From Akkermansiaceae bacterium UBA7331 (lineage in GTDB: Bacteria > Verrucomicrobiota > Verrucomicrobiia > Verrucomicrobiales > Akkermansiaceae), in the NCBI GenBank assembly GCA_002471255.1, contig DKPP01000012.1, forward strand, positions 1 through 64,000: DNA of 64,000 bases, in the 5' to 3' direction. Under the pieces are notes generated by a model. The model was not told the DNA's origin and searched no databases. It saw only the letters and a program-made list of their open reading frames with translations. Positions 7,321-16,185 of this stretch are shown piece by piece (the first letter of the stretch is position 1; each line of letters starts with the position of its first letter). Both the position numbers and the translations under genes were made by a program.

Positions 7321-9858
7321 ATGACCAATCATCCGTCAGCACCTTTTCCTTCCCCTAAAAATGAGTTTATTTTTCAACGAACTCTACCGGATGGATATAT
7401 GGTGGAGAAATATCGTATTATCAGTACAATCGGATATGGGGGATTTGGCGTAACCTATTTGGCACTGGATACCGAATCGGGCGAAGAAGTCGTGATCAAG
7501 GAAAATTTCCCCGCTTATTGTTCGCACAGAGACCCATTTTCCGGAATTATCAATGCGAATAATGAGTTTGAGCTGGAAAATTTCAATTGGGCCAGACAAA
7601 ACTTTCTAGCCGAAGCCCGAACACTATCGGAACTCAACCATCCCGGCATCGTCAAGATTCTTTCCATTTTTGAATCACACGGCACAGCCTTTATTGTGAT
7701 GCAATATATCACAGGTTTATCTTTAGAGTATCTAGCTAATCGATTACATCAAGATGGGCTTCGTTATACGGAAGATGAATTGAAAGGTTTGCTTGCCAGA
7801 CTACTTAAAATTCTTATCTATATTCATGGCAACAATATCCTGCATCGAGATATCAAGCCACCAAATATCTTACTTAACACGGAAGGCCTACCTATTTTAA
7901 TCGATTTTGGTTCAGCTAGGTCATCCAGTAATATCCGTACGGCAACAGTTGTCTCCACCGATGGATTTTCCGCTCCCGAACAAATTCGAGGACTTAAAAA
8001 TTTGGGACCATGGAGTGATTTATATTCATTGGGGGTGACGTTTTATACTTTGTTAACCGGAATCGCTCCTCAAAAAGCGGAAGAACGAGAATATTCCGAT
8101 AATTTAGTTCCCCTAACTAAGATTCCCGAACTACAAGAAAGATATTCCTATTCATTTTTACGATCCATCGATAAATCTCTACGATTGGATATTGCTGAAC
8201 GCTATAAATCGGCTTATGACTGGCTAGCGGCGATCGAGGTAGAGGATATGAAGTCTCTTCAGCCGACCATTCGCTTAAATAACGAACAACTATTTACGGC
8301 AAAGACTCGATTAGTCTCTGCCAGTGCGCCTCCTCCCATAGCCACAGCGCAATCCGAAAGAGCTCAATCCAAAAAATCGGGAGCAAAATGGTTCTTCTTT
8401 TTCTTTATCTTCGTTTTATGCGGATTATTTATTCTATGGGCATATAATCGGTTTAATGCTGACTCTGCAAACAATCATCCGGAGACCGCGATCTCAAACG
8501 GCAATAAACCAAAATTACCCACGGTTTTTCAATCAGTCAAAATTTCTAGCTTTCGCACCAATCCCAAAGCAGCTACGATTACCAAATCGATTAATCAGTT
8601 TACGCTAAAACTTGATAGCCCATATTTGCAAACTTCGATACCAAACGAACAACTCACAGAGCGAGTAAGGGTCGCATGCATTAATCTGACTTTAAATGAC
8701 AAAATCATCAATTCCGAAGCTTACACCCTACTTATCAAAAACAGTTTGGGTGCTGTTTTAGCTCAATCTAGCCCACTTTATCCCAAAATACCTGTAGGTT
8801 CACCAATCAATTTATCATTTACATTCCCCGAACTACCCATTTTATCAAGACAAGGGACCTATCAAGTGGTCATGGAATATAAGGGAGAGGAACTTTTGCC
8901 TCTACCTGTACTTTGCTTAAAAGAAATTCCCAATAACCAACCGGATTTCCCCGAGGTTTCTATTATTATAGGATCTAAAATCGAGGGAAGCAAACAACCG
9001 GACTCTGCTTTAATGATTGAAATGATGCAACTATTTCAGCGAAGCAATGAATCGGATATTCTCCAAAGTATCGTTACCCCTACCTCTTTACCTTTCTTAG
9101 AGAAATTGGCAAAAGAAGGTTATCCCCAAGCTCAGTATAAGCTCTATTATTATCTCAATATGCGACATGGCAGCACGAGATATAAAGAGGCTATCAAATG
9201 GTTATATCTTGCTGCTTCGGGAGGATATGCTCCGGCTCAACGTACTTTAGGCACAAAAATGTTGGGATTACCTTATTTTTTCCGATTTAACGAAATCCAT
9301 CATGAGTATTTGCCAAAAGACAATACGGATGCAACTTTGTGGCTTCAAAAAGCAGCGACCCAAAAAGACCATATTGCCCTTTATGTATTAGGCATTCTAT
9401 ATTCCCAGAATTGGGTACAACCGGCAGATGTTGCCCAAGCAAATAAATTGATAAACTATATCAATGCTCCGAATTTTAATCTCCCTCAATTTGAGCCCAC
9501 CACCAAGATTCTAGCATTTTGGCTCAACAATCACTTGTCAAAAAGTGTATTAAAAACGGTCAAAATTCCGCTTAATGATGTAAATCTTAGCAATTTCAAC
9601 GGCATTTCCTTCATGAATGGCAATACATTATCGCCATTCACCATCGGGCAAATCTCCTTGTTAGATCAAGAAAAAGCTATTAGTAAGTTGGTTCTTTTCA
9701 AAGAAGTTCCCAACACAGGCACCCTTATAAACATTGATCAAACTATCCCTCAACAAGTTAGCCCAAATACACCAAATCAGTTTTCTTTTGAGATTACCCT
9801 TTATCCCGAATCAAGCCGCGGAATTATTATGGTAAATGAGAAAAAAATTGAAAAATAA
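7321..9858 (+). CDS. Membrane Ser/Thr protein kinase with extracytoplasmic Sel1-like repeats
   Basis: 845 aa. The Hanks-type kinase domain (about residues 20-300) has glycine loop GYGGFGVTYLA, catalytic HRDIKPPN (Asp about 177), IDFGSAR for DFG, and GFSAPEQI for APE. One transmembrane segment (FFFFFIFVLCGLFILWAY) lies near residues 356-376. The outer part has a beta-rich region and then, from about residue 600, Sel1-like repeats (EAIKWLYLAASGGYAPAQ, DATLWLQKAA). The layout suggests a receptor kinase sensing something in the periplasm; the ligand is unknown. The frame can extend to a TTG at 7276, but the ATG at 7321 gives a normal N-terminus. Confidence 0.9.
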   Translation: MTNHPSAPFPSPKNEFIFQRTLPDGYMVEKYRIISTIGYGGFGVTYLALDTESGEEVVIKENFPAYCSHRDPFSGIINANNEFELENFNWARQNFLAEARTLSELNHPGIVKILSIFESHGTAFIVMQYITGLSLEYLANRLHQDGLRYTEDELKGLLARLLKILIYIHGNNILHRDIKPPNILLNTEGLPILIDFGSARSSSNIRTATVVSTDGFSAPEQIRGLKNLGPWSDLYSLGVTFYTLLTGIAPQKAEEREYSDNLVPLTKIPELQERYSYSFLRSIDKSLRLDIAERYKSAYDWLAAIEVEDMKSLQPTIRLNNEQLFTAKTRLVSASAPPPIATAQSERAQSKKSGAKWFFFFFIFVLCGLFILWAYNRFNADSANNHPETAISNGNKPKLPTVFQSVKISSFRTNPKAATITKSINQFTLKLDSPYLQTSIPNEQLTERVRVACINLTLNDKIINSEAYTLLIKNSLGAVLAQSSPLYPKIPVGSPINLSFTFPELPILSRQGTYQVVMEYKGEELLPLPVLCLKEIPNNQPDFPEVSIIIGSKIEGSKQPDSALMIEMMQLFQRSNESDILQSIVTPTSLPFLEKLAKEGYPQAQYKLYYYLNMRHGSTRYKEAIKWLYLAASGGYAPAQRTLGTKMLGLPYFFRFNEIHHEYLPKDNTDATLWLQKAATQKDHIALYVLGILYSQNWVQPADVAQANKLINYINAPNFNLPQFEPTTKILAFWLNNHLSKSVLKTVKIPLNDVNLSNFNGISFMNGNTLSPFTIGQISLLDQEKAISKLVLFKEVPNTGTLINIDQTIPQQVSPNTPNQFSFEITLYPESSRGIIMVNEKKIEK

Positions 9859-9870
9859 TGCAGAAAAAGT

Positions 9871-9899
9871 TTGACTCCAATCAATCTTACGTGTAGTAT
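9871..9899 (+). promoter_or_regulatory. Promoter of the tRNA-Cys/tRNA-Glu unit
   Basis: TTGACT (9871-9876), 17-nt spacer, TAGTAT (9894-9899). The tRNA-Cys begins 20 nt downstream. A near-consensus housekeeping promoter that calibrates what promoters look like in this genome. Confidence 0.75.
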
Positions 9900-9918
9900 C
9901 TCCGCACACCAACTAGTC

Positions 9919-9993
9919 GGCGGGGTAGCCAAGTGGTAAGGCAGCGGTCTGCAAAATCGCTATGCGTGGGTTCAATTCCCACTCCCGCCTCCA
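9919..9993 (+). tRNA. tRNA-Cys (anticodon GCA)
   Basis: Cloverleaf read by hand: acceptor GGCGGGG pairs with TCCCGCC (one G-T pair), a D arm follows, the anticodon stem GCGGT/ATCGC encloses loop CTGCAAA with anticodon GCA, and the T arm is GTGGG-TTCAATT-CCCAC. The discriminator is T, as expected for cysteine, and CCA is encoded. Confidence 0.95.
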
Positions 9994-10002
9994 AGACAAA
10001 AT

Positions 10003-10078
10003 GTCGCGTTCGTCTAGCGGTCCAGGACTCCCGCCTTTCACGCGGGCAACACGGGTTCGAGTCCCGTACGCGATGCCA
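10003..10078 (+). tRNA. tRNA-Glu (anticodon TTC)
   Basis: Acceptor GTCGCGT pairs with ACGCGAT (first pair G-T). The anticodon stem CCCGC/GCGGG encloses loop CTTTCAC with anticodon TTC. The T arm is ACGGG-TTCGAGT-CCCGT and CCA is encoded. It lies 9 nt after tRNA-Cys, so both are probably processed from one transcript. Confidence 0.95.
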
Positions 10079-10090
10079 ATATAAAAATTT

Positions 10091-10115
10091 ACCGCCTTTC
10101 GGGGCGGTTTTTTTG
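10091..10115 (+). terminator. Intrinsic terminator after the tRNA pair
   Basis: Hairpin ACCGCC / GGCGGT with a 6-nt loop, followed by a T run. Confidence 0.85.
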
Positions 10116-10174
10116 TGCTTAAAAATAAGAAGATATTTGGTTTTTATTTTTCCTCATGTTAAATTACTGCCGTG

Positions 10175-10384
10175 ATGGAAGAATCATTCATTATCATCAA
10201 TGGAGATAAGCGTGAGTTTCTGAAAGAATGTACTGTAAAGGAATTACTTTTTGAGCTGGGCTTATCGGACAAGCCTGTAGTTGTAGAATTAAACCACGAA
10301 GCACTCATACCTCAGCAATTTGATTTAAAAGTGGTTACTAAAGGTAGCACTTTAGAAATCGTTTCCATTGTAGCTGGCGGCTAA
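10175..10384 (+). CDS. thiS: ThiS sulfur carrier protein
   Basis: 69 aa ubiquitin-like protein ending in the Gly-Gly tail (VSIVAGG) that is adenylated and thiocarboxylated to supply sulfur for the thiazole ring of thiamine. Length and C-terminus are standard for ThiS. No thiG, thiF or thiH adjoins; the next gene is mutL, 15 nt on. The frame may start at GTG 10172 or ATG 10175. A TTGGTT/TTAAAT pair with 16-nt spacing ends at 10164, so either start would have almost no leader. Confidence 0.88.
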   Translation: MEESFIIINGDKREFLKECTVKELLFELGLSDKPVVVELNHEALIPQQFDLKVVTKGSTLEIVSIVAGG

Positions 10385-10399
10385 TCACTAAGGCGATTT

Positions 10400-12229
10400 A
10401 TGGCGAATATTCACATTATGTCTGCCACCTTGGCTAGCCAAGTAGCAGCAGGAGAGGTAGTAGAAAGACCTGCTTCCGTAATTAAAGAATTGATTGAAAA
10501 TAGCCTTGATGCCGGGGCTAAGTCAATTCATGTGGAAATTCGACAAGGTGGTTCAGCCTTAATAAAAGTGACAGATGATGGTGCGGGAATGAGCGAAGAA
10601 GACGCTCTTCTCTGCATTCAACGACATGCCACGAGCAAATTAAAAAACGTAGAAGAACTCTTTGCCATTACCAATCTGGGCTTTCGAGGTGAAGCATTGC
10701 CTAGTATAGCCAGCGTATCACGTTTTAAACTTAGCACTCGTACCCACGAAGCACTGGAAGGATGTGAATTATTGGTACATGGAGGCATCGCCCATGAACC
10801 ACGAGCAAGCGGATTACCGCCCGGCACGAGCATTGAAGTATCCGAACTCTTTTTCAATACACCGGTAAGACGAAAGTTCCTTAAATCTAACGAAACGGAA
10901 TCAGCCCATATAGAGCACCAGATTCGTCTGCATGCTTTGGCCTTTCCTCATGTAAGATTCAGCTACAAAAGAGATGGTCAAACGATTTTTGATTGGTATG
11001 CAAGCCATGACGATCAAGCGCGTATCGCTTCTATTATGGGCACAGGTACTGCAGAATCATTATTACCCATTCCCGAAACAATCGGACCCGGCATGTGTGT
11101 AAAAGGATTTTTACAACCCTTGACTGAAGCGAGACGGTCAAAAAAATCTCAATACATATTCCTTAATAACCGACCCATAGATGACCAGTTTGTCAATCGA
11201 GCCGTTAGAGATGGCTATGGAGGTTTAGCTACAGGTCTATATCCTGCTTTATTTTTGCACATTGAGGTTGAACCGTCCTTAGTGGATGTGAACGTACACC
11301 CTTCGAAGAAAGAGGTTAGATTTCGCCGCCAAAATGATGTAGCAGCGACTATTATTGAAGCAATTAACCTAGCTTTACAGGCTCCTATAAGTGCAAAATC
11401 AGCTCCATCTCAACCACTTCAGTTCGAGCCTAAAGATCAAGACTTGGTCTCTATCAAACAAACGCCTACTAAAGAAGAAACGACATCAACGGTACAAATT
11501 GAAAAACCTGAGCTTTCTACAAAACAGGCACCAACCCCTATCCAATTTGCAAAACCTACGTTGCGCCCATTACCGGCACGCCAAAGCAAATTAGATTTAG
11601 CGGACCGGAATGAATCAACTAAAGATGTAATCAATCAACATCCAACTAGCACTTTACCGAACGGATTCGTTTATTTGGGGCAACTTCATCAAACATGGCC
11701 AATGTACGAGTCCCCGGAAGGCCTTGTCATCATGAACCCTAAGGCAGCAAGAGAGAGAATCATCTTTGAAGAACTACGCCAATTAGATAAAACAAATACT
11801 CCTTCACAACAATTGTTAAGCCCAATCATTATCGATCTAGATCCGAGGGATGTGGCGACAATTAAGGCTATGTCCAAGCACATAGAAGCATCCGGCATAC
11901 ACCTTACACCTTTTGGTAATAATACCATTCGTATCGAAGCCATACCGGCAATGATTGAACCGTCCGATACCAAACAATTTTTCATAGAATTAATCGATAA
12001 ATTGAGTAAATCGACACAAATGAGGGCCAATACCTCTGTTGCTTATGAACAGTTTATTTCTGAGCTTGCTAAAAAATCTGCCCAGCAAGAACAGATCAAT
12101 CCCTCTCTTTATCCTCAAATTTTAGGTAGGCTAATGCAATGCGAAGTCCCCTATTGCACACCACAAGGCAAACCTACACTCATTCATTATAGCCTAGCAG
12201 ACATCAAACGTAAATTCGGCCAATCCTAG
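10400..12229 (+). CDS. mutL: DNA mismatch repair protein MutL
   Basis: 609 aa. The N-terminal GHKL ATPase is clear: AAGEVVERPASVIKELIENS, SLDAGA, DDGAGM and GFRGEALPSIASV. A proline/glutamine-rich linker (about 330-430) leads to the C-terminal dimerisation domain. There the endonuclease motif DQHA(x)2E(x)4E is replaced by MNPKAARERIIFEE, and the downstream Cys motif reads CTPQGKP, so it probably lacks MutL nicking activity. Such MutLs usually work with MutH or another nuclease; none is visible here. An AAGG stretch before the ATG is one of the few Shine-Dalgarno-like sequences in the window. The O-antigen-ligase-like gene follows 7 nt after the stop. Confidence 0.95.
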   Translation: MANIHIMSATLASQVAAGEVVERPASVIKELIENSLDAGAKSIHVEIRQGGSALIKVTDDGAGMSEEDALLCIQRHATSKLKNVEELFAITNLGFRGEALPSIASVSRFKLSTRTHEALEGCELLVHGGIAHEPRASGLPPGTSIEVSELFFNTPVRRKFLKSNETESAHIEHQIRLHALAFPHVRFSYKRDGQTIFDWYASHDDQARIASIMGTGTAESLLPIPETIGPGMCVKGFLQPLTEARRSKKSQYIFLNNRPIDDQFVNRAVRDGYGGLATGLYPALFLHIEVEPSLVDVNVHPSKKEVRFRRQNDVAATIIEAINLALQAPISAKSAPSQPLQFEPKDQDLVSIKQTPTKEETTSTVQIEKPELSTKQAPTPIQFAKPTLRPLPARQSKLDLADRNESTKDVINQHPTSTLPNGFVYLGQLHQTWPMYESPEGLVIMNPKAARERIIFEELRQLDKTNTPSQQLLSPIIIDLDPRDVATIKAMSKHIEASGIHLTPFGNNTIRIEAIPAMIEPSDTKQFFIELIDKLSKSTQMRANTSVAYEQFISELAKKSAQQEQINPSLYPQILGRLMQCEVPYCTPQGKPTLIHYSLADIKRKFGQS

Positions 12230-12236
12230 TCAATAT

Positions 12237-14201
12237 ATGTCCAATCTATCCTCTCAACGCTTACCCGAAAGCCTTTTAGGCAAATTGATCATTGGTTTAT
12301 TTGCCTGCACCGTATTCTTCTGTTTTACATTTGCGGGAGGTAATGAATGGTATAGCATATCTATCCCGCTTGCTACATTATCTCTCACAGCTTTGTTATA
12401 TGGAATTAGCTTTTTAACACCTATTAAGCATCCGGCATTTCCTATTGCCTTTTGGGTACTCATCTTACCTGCCACAGCCTATTTTATCGCTCGGGCGTTT
12501 TTCTCACCGGGTTATTACGAAGCTCAATATGATATTTCACTGCTACTACTAGGTCTAGCATCAACCATCGTCGGTATTTATCTAGGAATGGACAAGAAAC
12601 CATCAAAATGGTTTTTTGGGACCATCATCGTCATTGGCGGTCTACACTTAGGACAACAAATTTGGCAAGCTTTAGGCGAACATAAAGATTCGCTTTTCAG
12701 ACCCCTCTTCACTTGCGACTTCAAAGCTTTAACAAGTATGGGCTTATTAGGTTACGAAAACTTTTCTGCCGATGTTTTCGCATGTATGGGAGCATTCCTT
12801 TGTGTTTATAAAATGTCTACCGAAAAGAAGTGGACCTATTTATTCTGGATCGGTTTAACATTGTTAATTGCCTCATTTTTTTGTAATTCTCGTGCTGCCG
12901 TATTGATCGGAATCATTGCCGTATTGATGACCTTCCTCGTATTTTGTCTTAACTCTTACAAAGATACTAAGAAGTTTTTCGTAGCCATAGGACTATTCAT
13001 CGCCATTGTTTTTTCAGGAAGTTTATGGTTGTTATTTGAGCTTAGTCAAAGCAATGAGGCTGTTTTAGACTTCTTTAAATTTTATAGTTTGGAAGGACGT
13101 GTCGATTTATCCGGTTATGGATGGTTAGCAGCAAAATCGGAACCACTATTTGGGATAGGCTCTCAACAACTCAGATTTTTTGCTATCGAACATGCTCCTC
13201 AAGAGGGATTATGGGGAGACCCCAATTTTGCTCACCATGAATATGCACAAACTGCGTCAGACTATGGTTATATAGGTCTTGCCCTTTTAGCGGCTGTCCT
13301 AGCTTACGTACTTTATCAGGGATTTAAAACAACTATTCTACTTCCTAAACGACGCTCTTATGGGGCAGCTTTATCAACAGCAGCCTTGACGGTTATCCTC
13401 ATACAAATGCAACATGCCTATCTTGATTTTATATGGCACAGCCCCGGCATCGTATGTTGCATGGGTATTTCCGTAGGGATCATTTTGAGTGGTAGCCAAA
13501 CAACGGCTATTAAAAAAGCAAATATTGGTGGCAAAATCACCCAATTATTAGGAGCCTTAACACTTACAGGCATTGCAGGATTTTTTACTTATCAATTGTT
13601 TCCTGTCTGGAAAATAAATTGGGAGAAATCCGAACAATTTTCTTCAAGATCATCAAAAGAAGGATGGTCCACTCTACGGAAAATTTCCGAAATATCACAA
13701 CATCCTGAGCTAATACTAATTTACACGACCGATCGTTTATCAAAAATCGATTCAAAAGATACATCCGATTCCATTGCTGAATTAAATGACTGTAAGCAAC
13801 TCATTGAAAAAGCATATACAAAGAATCCTAACAACTGCTTACTTTCTATTCCCGCTGCTGCAGTGCAAGATGGGCTAGGTAACTTTGAAAAAGCCGAAGA
13901 AATTTTCACTCCTTACCTCAATCCAAACACATATCCGGTACAACCGTATGGATGGAAGCAACTCTATCTAAATCACCTGCTCATCTGGCTAGATGATCTT
14001 GTTGCTAAAAAACAACTAGGCAAAGCTTTATCCATCATGCTCTATTTACAAAATGAGCTAAAAACACTCAAACCTGATGCAAGGTTTATTCCTTGGAATA
14101 AAAAGGAGGTGGAAGGACAACTGAATATTTCGATCCTTTATCTCCAAAGGCAAAATATCAAGCCGGATGATTCATGGAAAAAGCATCCGGCAAATCAATA
14201 A
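12237..14201 (+). CDS. O-antigen ligase/polymerase-like membrane protein
   Basis: 654 aa. The first 450 residues contain about ten hydrophobic segments, and a large outer loop includes the region around GIGSQQLRFF and HHEYAQTASDYGYIGL, typical of the Wzy_C/O-antigen ligase family. The C-terminal 190 residues are soluble and TPR-like. Family members join or polymerise lipid-linked glycans on the periplasmic face of the inner membrane. It lies 7 nt after mutL, but no other glycan genes are adjacent, so whether it acts on LPS, on glycoproteins (PglL-like) or otherwise is open. Confidence 0.8.
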   Translation: MSNLSSQRLPESLLGKLIIGLFACTVFFCFTFAGGNEWYSISIPLATLSLTALLYGISFLTPIKHPAFPIAFWVLILPATAYFIARAFFSPGYYEAQYDISLLLLGLASTIVGIYLGMDKKPSKWFFGTIIVIGGLHLGQQIWQALGEHKDSLFRPLFTCDFKALTSMGLLGYENFSADVFACMGAFLCVYKMSTEKKWTYLFWIGLTLLIASFFCNSRAAVLIGIIAVLMTFLVFCLNSYKDTKKFFVAIGLFIAIVFSGSLWLLFELSQSNEAVLDFFKFYSLEGRVDLSGYGWLAAKSEPLFGIGSQQLRFFAIEHAPQEGLWGDPNFAHHEYAQTASDYGYIGLALLAAVLAYVLYQGFKTTILLPKRRSYGAALSTAALTVILIQMQHAYLDFIWHSPGIVCCMGISVGIILSGSQTTAIKKANIGGKITQLLGALTLTGIAGFFTYQLFPVWKINWEKSEQFSSRSSKEGWSTLRKISEISQHPELILIYTTDRLSKIDSKDTSDSIAELNDCKQLIEKAYTKNPNNCLLSIPAAAVQDGLGNFEKAEEIFTPYLNPNTYPVQPYGWKQLYLNHLLIWLDDLVAKKQLGKALSIMLYLQNELKTLKPDARFIPWNKKEVEGQLNISILYLQRQNIKPDDSWKKHPANQ

Positions 14202-14211
14202 GTATGATTAT

Positions 14212-14240
14212 TTAGCTCAAATGCATTAAATTTGAGCTAA
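14212..14240. terminator. Hairpin between convergent genes
   Basis: Perfect 11-bp inverted repeat (TTAGCTCAAAT / ATTTGAGCTAA) with a 7-nt loop, overlapping the hemC stop and lying just after the O-antigen-ligase-like gene. Neither side has a T tract, so termination is uncertain; it may be a 3'-end stabilising stem. Confidence 0.4.
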
Positions 14241-15164
14241 ATTAAGCCAAGCTTTTTCACCTAATAATTCAGGTTCCAAAGGAGAACCTCCAACATCGAA
14301 AAGTATAGGTTCATCGTGATTGTCACGATAATACTTCACTCGAAGCACCATCGTATCGTCTGAGTTACCATTATTAGCGTAAACACCAACAGGGGTAGAA
14401 CATGTCGCACCCAATTTGGCTAAAAACGTTCTTTCCGCTACAGCGCAAGCAAAGCTAAACGCATCATTAATAGGTTGTATCATTGATTGGGTAAGTGCAT
14501 CGTCACGACGAGTTTCCAATCCGATAATACCTTGTCCAACAGCCGGCACAAAATCGGCAACAGGTAATTCCTTCATCCATACGGAGATAGATTTCACCGT
14601 AGCTGTTGGAGAATAAAGACCTAAACGTTCGAGACCGGCTTTTGCTAGAATAATAGCGTCCCAGCCATCATTATTTACCAATTTTTCCAAGCGTGTCGGT
14701 ACATTTCCACGCAAGTCGGCAAATTGAAGTTCTTTACCCCAATAGGAACGAGCCATCAACTTGCGTCTCAAACTACCGGTAGCCAAAGTACCCGTACCAT
14801 CCCAGTTAGGATCTTTGGTAATAAGCACATCTTCGACGGAAGCTCGTGGCAATACGGCTGATAAGCTGAATTGAGGTTCTAATAAACTAGGTACATCTTT
14901 TAAACTATGCACAGCCACATCAATATCTCCTCTTTCAAGAGCGATTTCGAGTTCTTTGATGAATACGCCTTTATCTACCACTCCCGAGACCTGAGCTACT
15001 TCGGACAAAGGCACGTCCGTACGCTTGTCTCCGGTTGTTTGGATGATTTTTAATTCAATGGAACAAGTCGGATAAATATCTTCCAACTTCGCTTTAACCA
15101 AATTAGCTTGATAGAGTGCTAAAGCACTGCCTCTCGTACCAATTACTAATGATTTTTTATCCAT
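14226..15164 (-). CDS. hemC: Porphobilinogen deaminase (hydroxymethylbilane synthase)
   Basis: 312 aa. Polymerises four porphobilinogens into hydroxymethylbilane in heme synthesis. IGTRGSALALYQAN begins the protein, VHSLKDVP and the RGNVPTRLEKL segment line the active site, and the dipyrromethane cofactor Cys lies in GATCSTPVG (about residue 255). The frame opens 7 codons earlier, but the ATG at 15164 gives the classic N-terminus and overlaps the hemA stop as ATGGATAA, indicating translational coupling. Last gene of the dksA-rpmG-rpsR-folE2-ccsA-hemA-hemC run. Confidence 0.96.
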   Translation of the reverse strand: MDKKSLVIGTRGSALALYQANLVKAKLEDIYPTCSIELKIIQTTGDKRTDVPLSEVAQVSGVVDKGVFIKELEIALERGDIDVAVHSLKDVPSLLEPQFSLSAVLPRASVEDVLITKDPNWDGTGTLATGSLRRKLMARSYWGKELQFADLRGNVPTRLEKLVNNDGWDAIILAKAGLERLGLYSPTATVKSISVWMKELPVADFVPAVGQGIIGLETRRDDALTQSMIQPINDAFSFACAVAERTFLAKLGATCSTPVGVYANNGNSDDTMVLRVKYYRDNHDEPILFDVGGSPLEPELLGEKAWLNLAQI

Positions 15165-16185
15165 TATAGAGGGTTTCATCTTCAAAATATTTTTCTATGC
15201 CTTGTTCGATAATGTTCTCACATCTCGCCACTTCCAATTCTCGAGTACGTCTTGCTTCATCAGCTAGCTGACTAAGCGTATCAATATCATATAAATAAAC
15301 TTCCTCGATATCATTGACTTCCGGAGCAATATTTCGAGGCACGGATATATCAATTAAGAATAATGAGCGATATTTGCGTTTAGACCTTAAAGGAAGTAAA
15401 GTTTCGGGTGTAATGAGGTAATGGGGAGCAGATGTAGAAGCAATCACGATATCAATGTCGATCAATGACTGCTCCCATTCATCAAAACGAATAGCCTCGC
15501 CACCGATTTGATTCACTAATTCGACCGCTTTATCATACGATCTATTCGCTACAAATACACTCTCGGCACCTCGTGCTTTTAAGGCTCGGGCAGTAAGTTG
15601 ACTCATTTCACCGGCACCTAAAATCAAAACTTTAGAACCACATAATTCACCGAATATCTGCTCAGCGAGCTCGACGGCAACAGAGCCGACGGAAGTAGCC
15701 CCGGAGTGAATTTCACTATCACTTCTCACCTTCTTCCCGATGGAAAAAACTTTTTGTAAAGTCTTATTGGCTTTGGCTTTCGTTACACCTGCCTCATGAG
15801 CTGCTTGATAAGCAGTCTTAACTTGCCCGAAAATTTCGGTTTCACCCAAAACCATCGAATCAAGGCCACTAACGACACGGCACAAATGCTTAAGCGCATC
15901 CTTGCCCACATGGCGATAAAAATGCCCTTTTACCTGATCAACGGAATGATCGGGTGGTAAAAAACAATTCATCACATCGCTACTAGTGGTTTCGGCAAGA
16001 TAATCCTCTGCCCAGTAATAAATCTCCATGCGATTACATGTAGATAATACCAAACACTGGCTGACCCCTTCCAAAGAAGTAAGCACCTTACCCTTCTCTC
16101 CCAACAAATGTTGAGGTACCGCAAACATACTACGGATTTCGACCGGAGCCGTCCGATAATTGAGACCCAAGCAAATCATTTTCAT
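15157..16185 (-). CDS. hemA: Glutamyl-tRNA reductase
   Basis: 342 aa. Reduces glutamyl-tRNA(Glu) to glutamate-1-semialdehyde, the first step of C5-pathway tetrapyrrole synthesis. The catalytic Cys is in LSTCNRMEIYYW (Cys 50). A Rossmann segment VLILGAGEMSQLTARAL binds NADPH. At 342 aa it is shorter than the common 420-aa form, lacking much of the C-terminal dimerisation helix. Its ATG overlaps the ccsA stop as ATGA, and its stop overlaps hemC, so the three are translationally coupled. Confidence 0.96.
   Translation of the reverse strand: MKMICLGLNYRTAPVEIRSMFAVPQHLLGEKGKVLTSLEGVSQCLVLSTCNRMEIYYWAEDYLAETTSSDVMNCFLPPDHSVDQVKGHFYRHVGKDALKHLCRVVSGLDSMVLGETEIFGQVKTAYQAAHEAGVTKAKANKTLQKVFSIGKKVRSDSEIHSGATSVGSVAVELAEQIFGELCGSKVLILGAGEMSQLTARALKARGAESVFVANRSYDKAVELVNQIGGEAIRFDEWEQSLIDIDIVIASTSAPHYLITPETLLPLRSKRKYRSLFLIDISVPRNIAPEVNDIEEVYLYDIDTLSQLADEARRTRELEVARCENIIEQGIEKYFEDETLYNG

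Noticed and set aside
9933..10175. 80-codon open frame
   Set aside because: It runs through tRNA-Cys and tRNA-Glu and their terminator, so it is not a gene.
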